The position numbers were made by a program, and so were the translations under genes. The notes below the pieces were generated by a model. That model searched no databases, had not been told where the DNA came from, and saw only the letters and a program-made list of their open reading frames with translations. Positions 23,486 through 32,910 of a DNA stretch of 64,000 nt are shown piece by piece; the first letter of the stretch is position 1, and each line of letters opens with the position of its first letter. The DNA comes from Begonia masoniana. Taxonomy: Eukaryota > Streptophyta > Magnoliopsida > Cucurbitales > Begoniaceae. Location of the stretch: NCBI GenBank assembly GCA_022432975.1, contig CM039505.1, forward strand, positions 49,063,897 to 49,127,896, given 5' to 3'.

Positions 23486-24339
23486 GTATGATAACTAAAC
23501 TTGTTCTTACGCCGGCTGCTGCTTCCTAGTTCCTATGTGTTGATCTGATTTAAGTGCATATATTGACCTGTTATGATATATACATTTGTCTGCTCTGAAT
23601 GGCTAAACTGCCGAGAAAACCTCATACATTGCACCTTATTGAATTTGCATTTGAGTTGGTGGTGGTTGGACTGTGAGATATTTTGAAGTTACAAACTCTT
23701 GGAGGATGTTGAATTTATTTTACATATCAATGGGAAAAGGGTTGCTAAGAACGTAACCGAAAGTTTAATGGAGGAAAATGACAGGGATGAGGAGAATGAC
23801 AGGGATGGGATGAGAATGTTGAAAACTAAAACTTCACTTGCTGATGTTAATGGAGGTATCATGTGGTAAGATCTTATTTGCTCGTTTCTTTGTTCTCTTT
23901 TCTACGATGGATGTTCCTAGCTAGTCCTCCCATTTTTGCTACATCTAGATCCAAGTTCTCTTGCGTGCCTCTGTTCCTAGGAGGAAATGGTTCCACCCCC
24001 TACTTGATACTTGACACTTTATATTACTATTGTTGGATTTTTTTTTTTTTTAAAACTATTAAAAAAAAAGTGGGAAAATCGGAACCGGATTAGAACCAGA
24101 ACCGAAATTCGGATCCGGTTCTAGTCCGGTCCTTAAAAAAATAAAAACAGTTCCAGTCCTAAAAATTAAAAACCGAATTTTATTATTTCGGTTCCAATCT
24201 TCCTTAAAACAGGACCGGACCGGTTTTTGCTCACCCCTACTTTAAACTCTAGAAGATAAATCAAACAAAACTTAAATTATTTTTTTAATAAAGTAAATAT
24301 TAAATTATATTATGTTAACAAGTCAACCCTCTAGGTGCA

Positions 24340-24600
24340 TCCGACTGCATTATAACTGCGTATATCCGCGCGGTAGAATACGTGAAGTCGAGGTGGCGCA
24401 CATTCTCCAACAATTTTACACTCATTTCAAGTTCAGACGACCATTTTACCTGTGGGCGACTGCGTGATCGACTGCATGAAGTCGAGGTTCTCTTGTGCAC
24501 TTTGCACTCATTTTAAGTGCAGACAATCGCATTTTAGCTACAGTCGACAGCATGAAGCTGAGATCGCATGTGTTTATACCATGTTTTGCGCTTATTTCAA
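24340..24600 (+). repeat. Divergent tandem repeat, about 85-110 base units
   Basis: Three degenerate units share the order 'gactgc', 'atgaagtcgagg', 'gcactcatttcaag', 'cagac', at about 24345, 24455 and 24540. Non-coding; origin unknown. Confidence 0.55.
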
Positions 24601-26032
24601 ATGTTTGGATGGTTAGCGAATAATAGTTTAAGGTTTATTTTGTTAACAAATATAATTTAATATTTATTATGTTAATGACTCTGTAGTATAAGGTTTTTAT
24701 TGATAATTACCCTAGGTTGTAAATGGGGTCCTTTTTATAATACAATCATATTATTATGTTAAAGTAATTCATGAAATGCATGAAACATTAAGATTATAAT
24801 AATCCTTTGATTTAAATAGCTTTAGAAAATAAGTCTCAAACTATTGAGTAATGTTTCTCATTGTTGGGAATTGGAATTGGAATTGGAACTGTGGAGAACC
24901 AGAACCGAAGCATGAGGCATGGTTTGGTTTTGGTTCAATTCCATAAGAATAAAAATGAGTATTCTCAAAATACATGTATGTCATATGTGATGTTGGTTTG
25001 GATGGGTTTTGTGTGATTTGAGCCGGGTTTGGGCCGAACTATGAATTATTTTCAGGTTTGGACCTAGTTTGGACAAATTTTTTGTGATCCTCTAATTCAT
25101 TAATTAAACTATTCATTCCTAAATAGAGAATTAAGAATAAAGAATAAAAATACAGTGCAAACGTCCATCATTCCAATTTGAATCCCGAGTTACATTTTCC
25201 TTAATTCAACGCCATCGGGAAGACACTGAAGTTGGCCAACGAAAAGCCGCTTCACCTCCCAAGTCTCCCCCGTCTCCTTCACCGCCGACCTCTTCTCCAA
25301 CACCCTCATTCCGCAGCTCCCCATTTGATGCGCCGAGCAAATCAGCATCGACGTGTCTGTCAATGACCTCCTACTTTCCTCCCCAAAACTCACCTACCTC
25401 GTCCTTGTTTTTACTGTTACACAAGGGTGGCATTTTGTCTCTCATTGCTATTTAGATGGGTCTATCGGACACTAATAATAGAATGATGTTTTCTAATGAA
25501 GAATTTGGAAACCTTTTCTTGGGTCCAAATCTTTGATCAATTTTGTCTCTCATTGCAGGAGATGGGGAAAACGTGGGAGGCGGAGAGGCTTTGCGAGATA
25601 GGTTTAATTGACGTAATTCAAAGAACAGGTGCAGTTATCCAAATTACGATGTCCACGAGGATGAATGTTGTACAAAAGAATGTCTCTAGAAAAAGTGGAT
25701 CCGACCGGACCAAACCGTTCAGCCTAGCCCACTGTAGAAAGTTGGCCGAGAATCTGAGCCAAGCCCAATATACTGAGCTCGCAAGGTTGCTTAGATCAAG
25801 TTCATGAATGGGCTAACGAATTGGCTGTGTTTATTCATAACGCAACAAACTAACCACGCAATCACAATCGTTCTAAGGTTACACTAGCCATGCATTCTCT
25901 AACAAGAAAACTTGAGAGAAGACAAAAACAAGAAAGGCTCATCATCACAAAATATTAAAGATTAAAGAGGCTTGGAATTCCATTACAGAAAAGAATGCAA
26001 TTCAAAATGGTTTCCATGGTTGATAAGATTAC
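24601..26032. other. Intergenic region between the two calmodulin genes, no confident gene
   Basis: Contains a short GGAATT microsatellite (about 24884-24900). It also holds a GC-richer stretch (25190-25810) with open frames on both strands; the proline/serine-rich plus-strand reading and the frame 25496-25807 match nothing I recognise and may be a decayed gene fragment. The part next to 26033 is expected to be the 3' UTR of calmodulin gene 2. Confidence 0.45.
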
Positions 26033-27398
26033 TCACTTAGCCATCATCACCTTGACGAATTCGTCGTAATTTATCTGACCGTCGCCATCAACGTCGGCCT
26101 CGCGAATCATCTCATCAACTTCTTCGTCGGTTAGCTTCTCGCCAAGGTTTGTCATCACATGGCGCAGCTCAGCAGCAGAGATGAAACCATTCTGATCCTT
26201 GTCAAACACACGGAATGCCTCCTTTAGTTCTTCCTCGGAATCGGTATCTTTCATCTTCCTGGCCATGAGGTTTAGAAACTCAGGGAAGTCAATGGTGCCA
26301 TTACCATCGGCATCTACTTCATTAATCATATCCTGAAGCTCTGCTTCAGTTGGATTCTGCCCAAGAGACCTCATTACAGTTCCAAGCTCCTTGGTGGTGA
26401 TGCAACCTACACAACCATTTACCACATATATTCAAATAGAGTTCACATAAGTCTCTTTCTTAAAGGAATAATTTAATCTACCAGCAACATACAAACCAGA
26501 CAGCTATTTCCCATGTCAATTGCTAAAACCCATTTCTACAACCAAATGCATGAAATTGACACAAAGTGAACGAGAACGTATACAAGAAAGACTCAACACA
26601 GGATTAACCACCAAGAAAAGATATATATAATGGATGATTTAAGATTTCTCATCACAGATGAATGTGATGAAGCTTGCAAGGTAAAAAGAGTGGACACTTT
26701 TTGAGGTAGTAATTCCACCCGACCTAAAACAATTGTTACTGTAGAAGAGGGAAAAATTCATCTCCACAAGAAACAAGAGAATCACATGTCTTCATACACA
26801 GATCGCATCCTTTTATCTCCGTAAAAATTCATCCGCACGAAATCAGATCCATATAACAGTAAATTGTATATCCGGGGAAGAAATCTTCCTTACAAAGTTC
26901 ATGCTCCTTAAATTGAATCTGAAGAGTATATTATTACAACAGAAATTTTACAGAAAAAGTAAAATTATTGGATTTAAAGAAAAGTAAATTATCAAATCAG
27001 CCGCAGCCGAGGAAAAGTAAATCCATTAGATTCCATGTATCAGCAAATGATACCAATAATATCAATTTTAATTAAACTTCAATCGAACGTAGATGAATAA
27101 GCTCATCCATGAGATTTTATCAGTATTTCTCAATGACGTTTGATAGATCTACATTTCGACGAAAAAAAATCGACGGCAAAAGAACAAGGGCGGCGGATCT
27201 ATGAACCATCCGTCAAAGAAGACAAATCTGAGCAAGAGATGACGACAACAGAGAAGAAAGCGGTAACATGAAAATCAAAACGAACAAACGAAATCGCGTG
27301 AGAGAAATAAAGATAAACGAACCGTCGCCATCCTTGTCAAACAAGCTGAAGGCTTCCTTGAACTCAGAGATCTGATCGTCAGTGAGCTGATCCGCCAT
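26033..27398 (-). CDS. CAM: Calmodulin gene 2 (two exons)
   Basis: Exon 1 is 27323-27398 and exon 2 is 26033-26406, with a 916-base intron in the Gly26 codon (donor GT at 27322-27321, acceptor AG at 26408-26407). The joined 450 bases give 149 residues, ending TGA. All four EF-hand loops are canonical, with acidic residues at positions 1, 3, 5 and 12 (glutamine at position 4 of loop three, usual in plants), and Lys116, the trimethylation site of calmodulins, is present. The protein is the same residue for residue as that of the gene at 21121-22503, but third codon positions, intron and leader differ, so the tandem duplication is old. Both genes point the same way, about 3.5 kb apart. A TATA box at 27532-27540 and a G-box at 27622-27629 lie upstream. 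Confidence 0.97.
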
Positions 27399-27531
27399 TT
27401 TATCTCCCTCCTTCCAGACGAAATCTACAGTCTCCCTCCTCTAAACGGATCAACAGCGAGGGCTCCTCCTCAATCAAGGAAACATCCAACTTCCAAGAGC
27501 GTCGAAGTACCTCCTCGGACAGACGCGCTGA

Positions 27532-27540
27532 TATTTTATA
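27532..27540 (-). promoter_or_regulatory. TATA box of calmodulin gene 2
   Basis: Minus strand TATAAAATA, 134 bases before the ATG, followed by a CT/GA-mixed leader of about 100 bases. A good plant TATA match at a plausible distance. Confidence 0.65.
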
Positions 27541-27621
27541 CCGAGGACAAGCATTTCCAACGCCATAATTGTCTGTTACAAGACCCATTCCGCATTTCGT
27601 AGCTCTTCCGTTTATATTGGG

Positions 27622-27629
27622 CCACGTGG
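27622..27629 (-). promoter_or_regulatory. G-box upstream of calmodulin gene 2
   Basis: CCACGTGG within GCCACGTGGC, about 82 bases upstream of the TATA box. The same site with similar flanks lies before the paralogue. Confidence 0.65.
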
Positions 27630-27969
27630 CAATCTAATCTCGGCGGAAAGATGTCGCTCTCCTAATTCAGTTGGAGCATATTTTAAAATAGGATGGAATG
27701 CAGGTGATAAAATTCTGGGAACCGCGTAAAGAGAAGATTTTATTAATTTTGTTAAAATAATAATAATTAATTTTTTTGGAAATTACAAAAAAAAGGAATG
27801 GAGGATAAAAAAAAGCGGTCTATTTTTAAAAAAGATTTAACAGCCAGACTTTACCGAGTCAATACGCGGTTTGGGCCAAGTGGGTCCCTTTCTCCATTAT
27901 TCATAGCCTCCCTTCTCTCAATAATTTTATAGCTCCATATAATTTGCTTATCCTATTAATTAGGATAAA

Positions 27970-28840
27970 AAATTTAGGGTAATTATCAAATTAAATTTTG
28001 TATTATACATTTTTTTTCAAATCGCTCCATGTACTGAAAAAATCGACAAATGGAACCTCATACTTTGATTCTGTTATCAGTTTTGATCTTCTATCAATAA
28101 TTTCATTAAACCCTCATTTAAAAAACTACCAAACGATATTAGATTCAGTTGAAATGTTTACCATATGTTCACTACTTAATGAGAAAATAATTTAAAAATT
28201 TTCGTGATTGTTTAACATATGTACGATTTATTGTAATTTTATTTTAGTATTTTATAAAAATATTATAATAAATCATACAAATTTTATAAAATCACGACAA
28301 TTTTTTTATTATCTACCCATGGTAGGTTGAACATGTGGAAAATTTTTCAAATAAATCAAATATCATTTGATAGTTTTTTAAAAATTAATTTATAAAATAA
28401 AGAAGAAACTGAGATTAATTTAAAAAAATATCAAACGATATTTGATTTATTTGAAAATTTTTCTACATGTTCAACCTATCATGAGTAGAAAATAAAAAAA
28501 GTTTCTTGATTTTTTAAAAATTTTATGATTTATTATAATATTTTTATAAAATACTAAAATAAAATTATAATAAATCGTACATGTGCTAAAAAATAACGAA
28601 AATTTCTAGATTATGTTCTCATTAAATAGTGAAAATGTGGTAAAAAGTTTAACTGAATCTAAAATTGTTTGATAATTTTTTAAATGAGAGTTTAATGAAA
28701 TTATTGATAGAATGTCAAAATTAATACCAGAATCAAAGTACAAGATTCGATTTGTCGCTTTTTTTAGTACATGGTGAATTGAAAAAAAGTATATAGTACA
28801 ATATTCAAATGGATAATTATCCAAAAATTTAATTTTGTCT
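27970..28840. repeat. Large foldback element (inverted repeat with about 420-base arms)
   Basis: The left arm (about 27970-28390) and the right arm (about 28420-28835) are reverse complements with scattered mismatches. This explains why both arms, read outward to inward, give nearly the same meaningless peptide (27998-28195 plus, 28848-28606 minus). Little loop sequence separates the arms near 28400. AT-rich, no coding capacity. It fits a long-hairpin MITE; the superfamily is not determined because no clean TSD is seen. Confidence 0.85.
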
Positions 28841-28899
28841 AATGTCACTTTAATGCAGGCGAACTATCTCGATTCATGCGCAAACTCAACTATACACTC

Positions 28900-29391
28900 A
28901 TTTTTTGACATAGATTTGAGTTGAGCTCTCTCCCTCTGTCTCTGATCCTCTCTCGCGCAAAGAAATTGCCTTCCAGCGCTCTCTCTCTATCTCTGCGATC
29001 CAATCGCTAGGCAAATTGGAGTTCGACAGAGGAGGCAAATCGCCGTTTGGGGAAAGGGAATCTCTCTTCCTCTTTGATTTTCGTTTGTCAACAAATTGAG
29101 AAATTAAGCATGATTTTCCCTTCTGTTGTTGAAGGATTCCCGGGCATCCAAGATAGTAATCTCGGATGGAAAATAACGCCGAAAATTACACTGAAGACCG
29201 GAGCCTTTTGTACCATAATCCAAACCAGAAAAACGCAAAAAAAAAAAAAAAAAAAAATCCAATCTTTCCTCAATCGTTTACGTATTGACGATAGTTGATG
29301 TGCGTTGCCCTTTTCGAGCAGATTTGAGGAGGAAATCGACGAACCTTGGTGTTGAGATCGCAATCTTGGGTCGCCGGCCGAAGGTAAAATA
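28900..29391 (+). other. Possible host gene 5' leader and first exon, cut by Copia C
   Basis: A CT-rich stretch (28925-29000) like a plant 5' leader is followed by GC-richer sequence, a run of about 20 A (29237-29258), and a segment ending GCCGAAG|GTAAAATA, which could be a 5' splice site. Copia C begins at 29392. No protein is recognised; the open frame from 29047 runs into the A-run and is probably not real. Alternatively the A-run marks the end of a short retroposed transcript. Confidence 0.35.
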
Positions 29392-29591
29392 GTTAGAAAA
29401 CCAAGCAGGGAAACAGAAGATTGAAGAAGAAGAAGAAGAAGAAAAAGACGAGGAGGATGAAGAAGATGAGGACACAGAGAAATTGAAATCTGAAAAGAAT
29501 GCTTCTGTGAAATGCTTTCTTCTCGGTAAGCCGAGATATGTACAAGCAACAAAACTGAACTAAATGGTAAACTAAAAATGTATGTTGTAAC
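29392..29591 (-). repeat. Copia C 3' LTR
   Basis: 200 bases, matching 61985-62227 except for an internal loss of about 45 bases. It contains a GAAGAA microsatellite (29424-29470). A pyrimidine run CTTCCCCCTAG to its right is the polypurine tract of the minus strand. Confidence 0.85.
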
Positions 29592-30321
29592 TTCCCCCTA
29601 GGCCTTGATCTTGAGCAAGACGACAGTAAATTGATTTTTTTTAAGAGGTGAAACTGACCATTAGTGTCTTATTGAGGATTTTTTCACGACCAAAATTAAT
29701 TTCAACATGTTTTGATTTAGAGTATGATACGGAATTGGAGGCAAGATAAGTTGCACTTATATTATCACAATGAAGGAGTGGAACCTTGGTGAGTACACAA
29801 CCCAATTCGCTTAGAAGTGACTGTAGTCATAAGACTTCAACGGCGTCATTTGCTAAGCTGCGATATTCAGATCCTATACTAGAACGGGAGACGACCTTTT
29901 GTTTAGCAGATAACCAAGATATAAGATTGGTGTTTAAGAATATGCAAAACTCACTCGTACTCTTACGATCATCAGGGCAGGAAGCCCAATCCGCATCCGT
30001 ATAACATGTTAAATTAAAAGAAGTAGACGGCGAGAAAGATATACCGAAGGTTAAAGTACCTTGAAGGTATTGTAAAATTCATTTGACTATCTACCAATTA
30101 ACATCTGAGGGTGCATGCATGAATTGAGAAACTTTGTTTACAACAAAGGCAATATCGGGACGAGTAAGACAATAGTACTATAGACCACCAAAGATGTTGT
30201 GGTAGAGAAAACCATCATATAGAGGTTGACCAGAATTTTTGGATAGGATTGGTCCTGAAACTATAGGAGTAGGAACCGGTTTGCAAGATACCATGTTAGC
30301 CCTGTGGAGCAACTCAGAGAT
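29592..30321 (-). pseudogene. Copia C pol, C-terminal RT and RNase H
   Basis: Degraded end of pol. The clearest frame (30366-30178, its first part lying in the inserted LTR) reads the Copia connection region: L-L-x-R-(A/T)-N-M followed by K-P-V-P-T-P and S-G. Further left, sequence encoding the RNase H region (C-D-A-D-W-A-type block near 29990-29960) is stopped and frameshifted. The C-terminal end seems short. It is separated from the rest of RT (32911 onward) by the solo LTR at 30322-32905. Confidence 0.8.
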
Positions 30322-30559
30322 TGTAACGCCCCGAATTAAACAACTCGGTTCGCTACACACATTCACTAAACTGAATTAGGAAATTCTGAAAAAATTTAAA
30401 AATTTTATCCATCGATATAAAACATTGTCATTTAAACGATTAAAATATTTTAGCGGAAGACATTTACGTAAAACAGAGTCATTACGAAAACAGACTAAAA
30501 AATCTTTAAATATAAAATCGTTTGAAACATCTCTGCGACAATTACAGCCAGTTCAACCC

Positions 30560-31130
30560 TACTGGGCGATCTGGCGCCCACAGAGTCTGTCGTCCACAAC
30601 CTTGGATGACGTCTTCGTCTACGACTCTGGATAAGTGACTTTAACGACGCGACTCTGGACAACAACCCGCCACGACTTTGGACAATGTTCTCGTCCACGA
30701 CTACATAGATTTATCGTCTACGGATTCTCGTCCACAGACTTACTTAAATTTGTCGTCCACAGACCACGTGACTTTATCGTTCTCAGTCCACGTGACTTCA
30801 TCGTCCACGGGTTACATAAATTCATCGTCCACAGACTTACTTAAATTTGTCGTCCACGGACCACGTGACTTTATCGTCCCCAGTCCACGTGACTACTTAC
30901 TTTGGACGACAACTTTGGACGATATCATTTCACTTACAGTTTAGATGACTATTCTTGTCCACATAATGGACGACTGTTTTCACTTACGACTTTGGACGAT
31001 GTTCTCGTCCACGACTTTGGACGACGTATTCGTCCATACAACTCTGGACCAAAATACCATTCTTCCACACACAGAATGAACGACTGTTTTTCCTTACAAC
31101 TTTGGACGACTATTCTTATGACAGAAACAT
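30560..31130 (-). repeat. CGTCCA / TGGACG motif array, including five ACTTTGGACGA copies
   Basis: ACTTTGGACGA occurs exactly at 30899, 30912, 30989, 31014 and 31099, embedded in looser TCGTCCACG repeats. On the minus strand (element sense) it reads TCGTCCAAAGT, the motif also repeated in both Copia B LTRs. Confidence 0.9.
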
Positions 31131-31435
31131 AACTTAACCGATTATACACTAATCAATCGGTGGACGATTCTGACTACAAGAGAACTTATAAAATTTTGAC
31201 AGCAACCATTCAAAACAACGTGAATCCATAACTTACTCAAAATCTAGAAAAAACTACAGTTAAAACCAACCAAGTTTCATTGCCAAAATAATTTCAAAAA
31301 CGTAACAAAACATTAAAACTACCACTGTCATTAAAATTCTCAGCACACATTAGCTAAACATTTGTCCACTAAGTTCCACACATATTACCATTGGTTAAAT
31401 CGCCTCATCAGTGCACCAGATTGTGGCATGGATGT

Positions 31436-31812
31436 TGTAACGACCCCTATTCCCAGCAAGATATTGTCCGCTCTGGGGATTGGACCGCAGCCCAATATCA
31501 TCCCTTCACGGCTTTGTTTGGCGAGGACTTCCCAGTTGATCACCCAACCTGGTACTACTCTCGCCGAAGCACTTTTAACTTCGGAGTTCTTATGGGATCC
31601 GTTGCCAATTGTGCTCCAAAACGCGTCTTGCTATCTTTGGAGGGTCTTTTTACATATGTTTCATTTCCACATACTTCCCCAAGCGATGTGGGATTGTGAC
31701 GACCCCCTTTTTACGACCTATCACCTTCCGGTTCTCCCGCGCAGACATACCGCCATCCGAGTTTCGGTTCGTGCAGCTATCGTACACATACTTACACATC
31801 CGGGTCATCACA
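31436..31812 (-). mobile_element. Cassandra TRIM solo LTR
   Basis: 377 bases, the same length as the left LTR of the full Cassandra at 44067. Minus strand starts TGTGATGACCCG and ends GGTCGTTACA. Flanked by GATGT and GATGC, a TSD with one change. It carries the 5S rRNA-like segment typical of Cassandra. Confidence 0.88.
31522..31605 (-). other. 5S rRNA-derived segment of the Cassandra LTR
   Basis: Minus strand GGATCCCATAAGAACTCCG, then AAGTTAAAAGTGCTTC and AGTAGTACCAGGTTGGGTGA correspond to the internal control region (A box, intermediate element, C box) of plant 5S rRNA. The outer 5S stems are missing, so this is not a 5S gene. Pol III promoter activity is possible, known for the family, not shown here. 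Confidence 0.85.
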
Positions 31813-32910
31813 GATGCGCTCCACCAACTGCACCTATTCTTCATTATACTCAGAGAATTCACCTGTAGTCACCTCAGCACCTACATCACGAAACTTATCT
31901 ATTAGCCTAATGCTAAATAAATAGAGCAATAATGAAATGAAATACTGAAACATAAACCTTATTCATGTTGTTTCTACTCTCATAGTTTATGTTGTATATA
32001 TGTTCGTTCTTTGTTGATCCCCTTGTTCAATGGGAAGCGGATCAATTTTTCCAAAGCATACATCCTCTGACTCGATTAAGGGGCAGATTAGTTCCCTTAA
32101 TCGCTGTTCTTGATCCCCCTGTTCGATGGGAAGTTGATCATTTTTCCCAAAGTATAAATATCTTCTGTCTCGATTAAGAGGCGGATTAATTCCCTTAATA
32201 GTTAATCTGATTCAATCTGCTCATGCCTTACTATGCTATTATATATGTAAATGCATTTTCGTATTCTTTCAAAAACATGATACATGCCAAACTAAAAAAA
32301 ATCATACAAACATACATATATCCTACTGTTTTGTGATGTAGTCCCGAAGGTACACACATACTCTACTTACCTGGTCTCCTAGAAAATGTTTGGTTGTAAG
32401 ATACTTCAGGAGTTTGCTCAAACCTAGAACCATAGACAGAGTATTAATTAAATCTTTACTAAACTTCATTCTAAACCATCCAGAAATCTAAGAAAACTAG
32501 TTGGGAGCTCTGTTCTTCAAGCACTTCCCGATTTATCACAAAACCTAAATCCAACACTCACTCACATCATCCTCAAAACACATATTTACAACCCCTCTGT
32601 TATCTAACCACTAAAATAACAAGAAATCGAAGCAAAACTCACCTAGGTTGAAGAAATCGGGAAGGAAGTCGTCGGGAGAGAAGTCGACAGAGCACTGAAT
32701 AAGGGAGAGAAGTAATGTGGCGGCTACTAAGCATTAATCACAGAACCCTTCCCCTTGAATACGTTATCCACAAATAAATCATCAATTACAATTGTGCCCT
32801 TGCCTAGTCACGCTCTAAACTAACCACTATTTCTCCCAATTTCTTCCATAAAATGTACACCATTAGTTGATAAAATAAATTGGTTCAATAAGACCAGGTG
32901 TTACTGAGAT

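Larger units (their letters stand above)
22832..24239. mobile_element. Non-autonomous hAT transposon with captured kinase exon
   Basis: 1408 bases with terminal inverted repeats: left end TAGGGGTGAGCAAAAACC, right end GGTTTTTGCTCACCCCTA. The 8-base direct repeat CTTTAAAC flanks it (22824-22831 and 24240-24247), the hAT signature. Subterminal regions are full of ACCGG and GAACCGG motifs in both orientations. There is no transposase frame. The interior contains a tandem repeat (23048-23200) and a fragment of a receptor-like kinase gene (23383-23485) with splice sites. Confidence 0.93.
30322..32905 (-). mobile_element. Gypsy-type solo LTR in Copia C, itself holding a Cassandra LTR
   Basis: 2584 bases between two copies of GAGAT (30317-30321, 32906-32910). 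Ends TGTAACGCCC and GGTGTTACT. A probable splice-donor phrase AG|GTGAGT on the minus strand near 32645 and a leader-like region right of it suggest minus orientation. The stretch 30560-31130 is an array of TTTGGACGA / CGTCCA motifs. A 377-base Cassandra LTR is nested at 31436-31812. No coding region. Confidence 0.88.

Noticed and set aside
25496..25807. 103-residue plus-strand frame between the calmodulin genes
   Set aside because: No known domain, no clear promoter, biased composition absent; cannot be supported as a gene.
27998..28848. Two similar small proteins on opposite strands (27998-28195 and 28606-28848)
   Set aside because: They are the two arms of one inverted repeat; similarity is explained by DNA structure.
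29278..29552. Serine-rich minus-strand frames
   Set aside because: They are the reverse reading of GAAGAA repeats in the Copia C LTR; same at 61994-62188.
30560..31130. CRISPR-like array of CGTCC repeats
   Set aside because: Plant DNA, irregular spacing, repeats inside an LTR; no CRISPR features.
31522..31605. 5S rRNA gene
   Set aside because: Only the internal control region is present; the 5' and 3' stems are absent and it is embedded in a Cassandra LTR.
31391..31905. Several overlapping open frames in the Cassandra LTR copies (also 44145-45012)
   Set aside because: They repeat at each Cassandra LTR in all frames and reflect the 5S-derived LTR sequence, not proteins.
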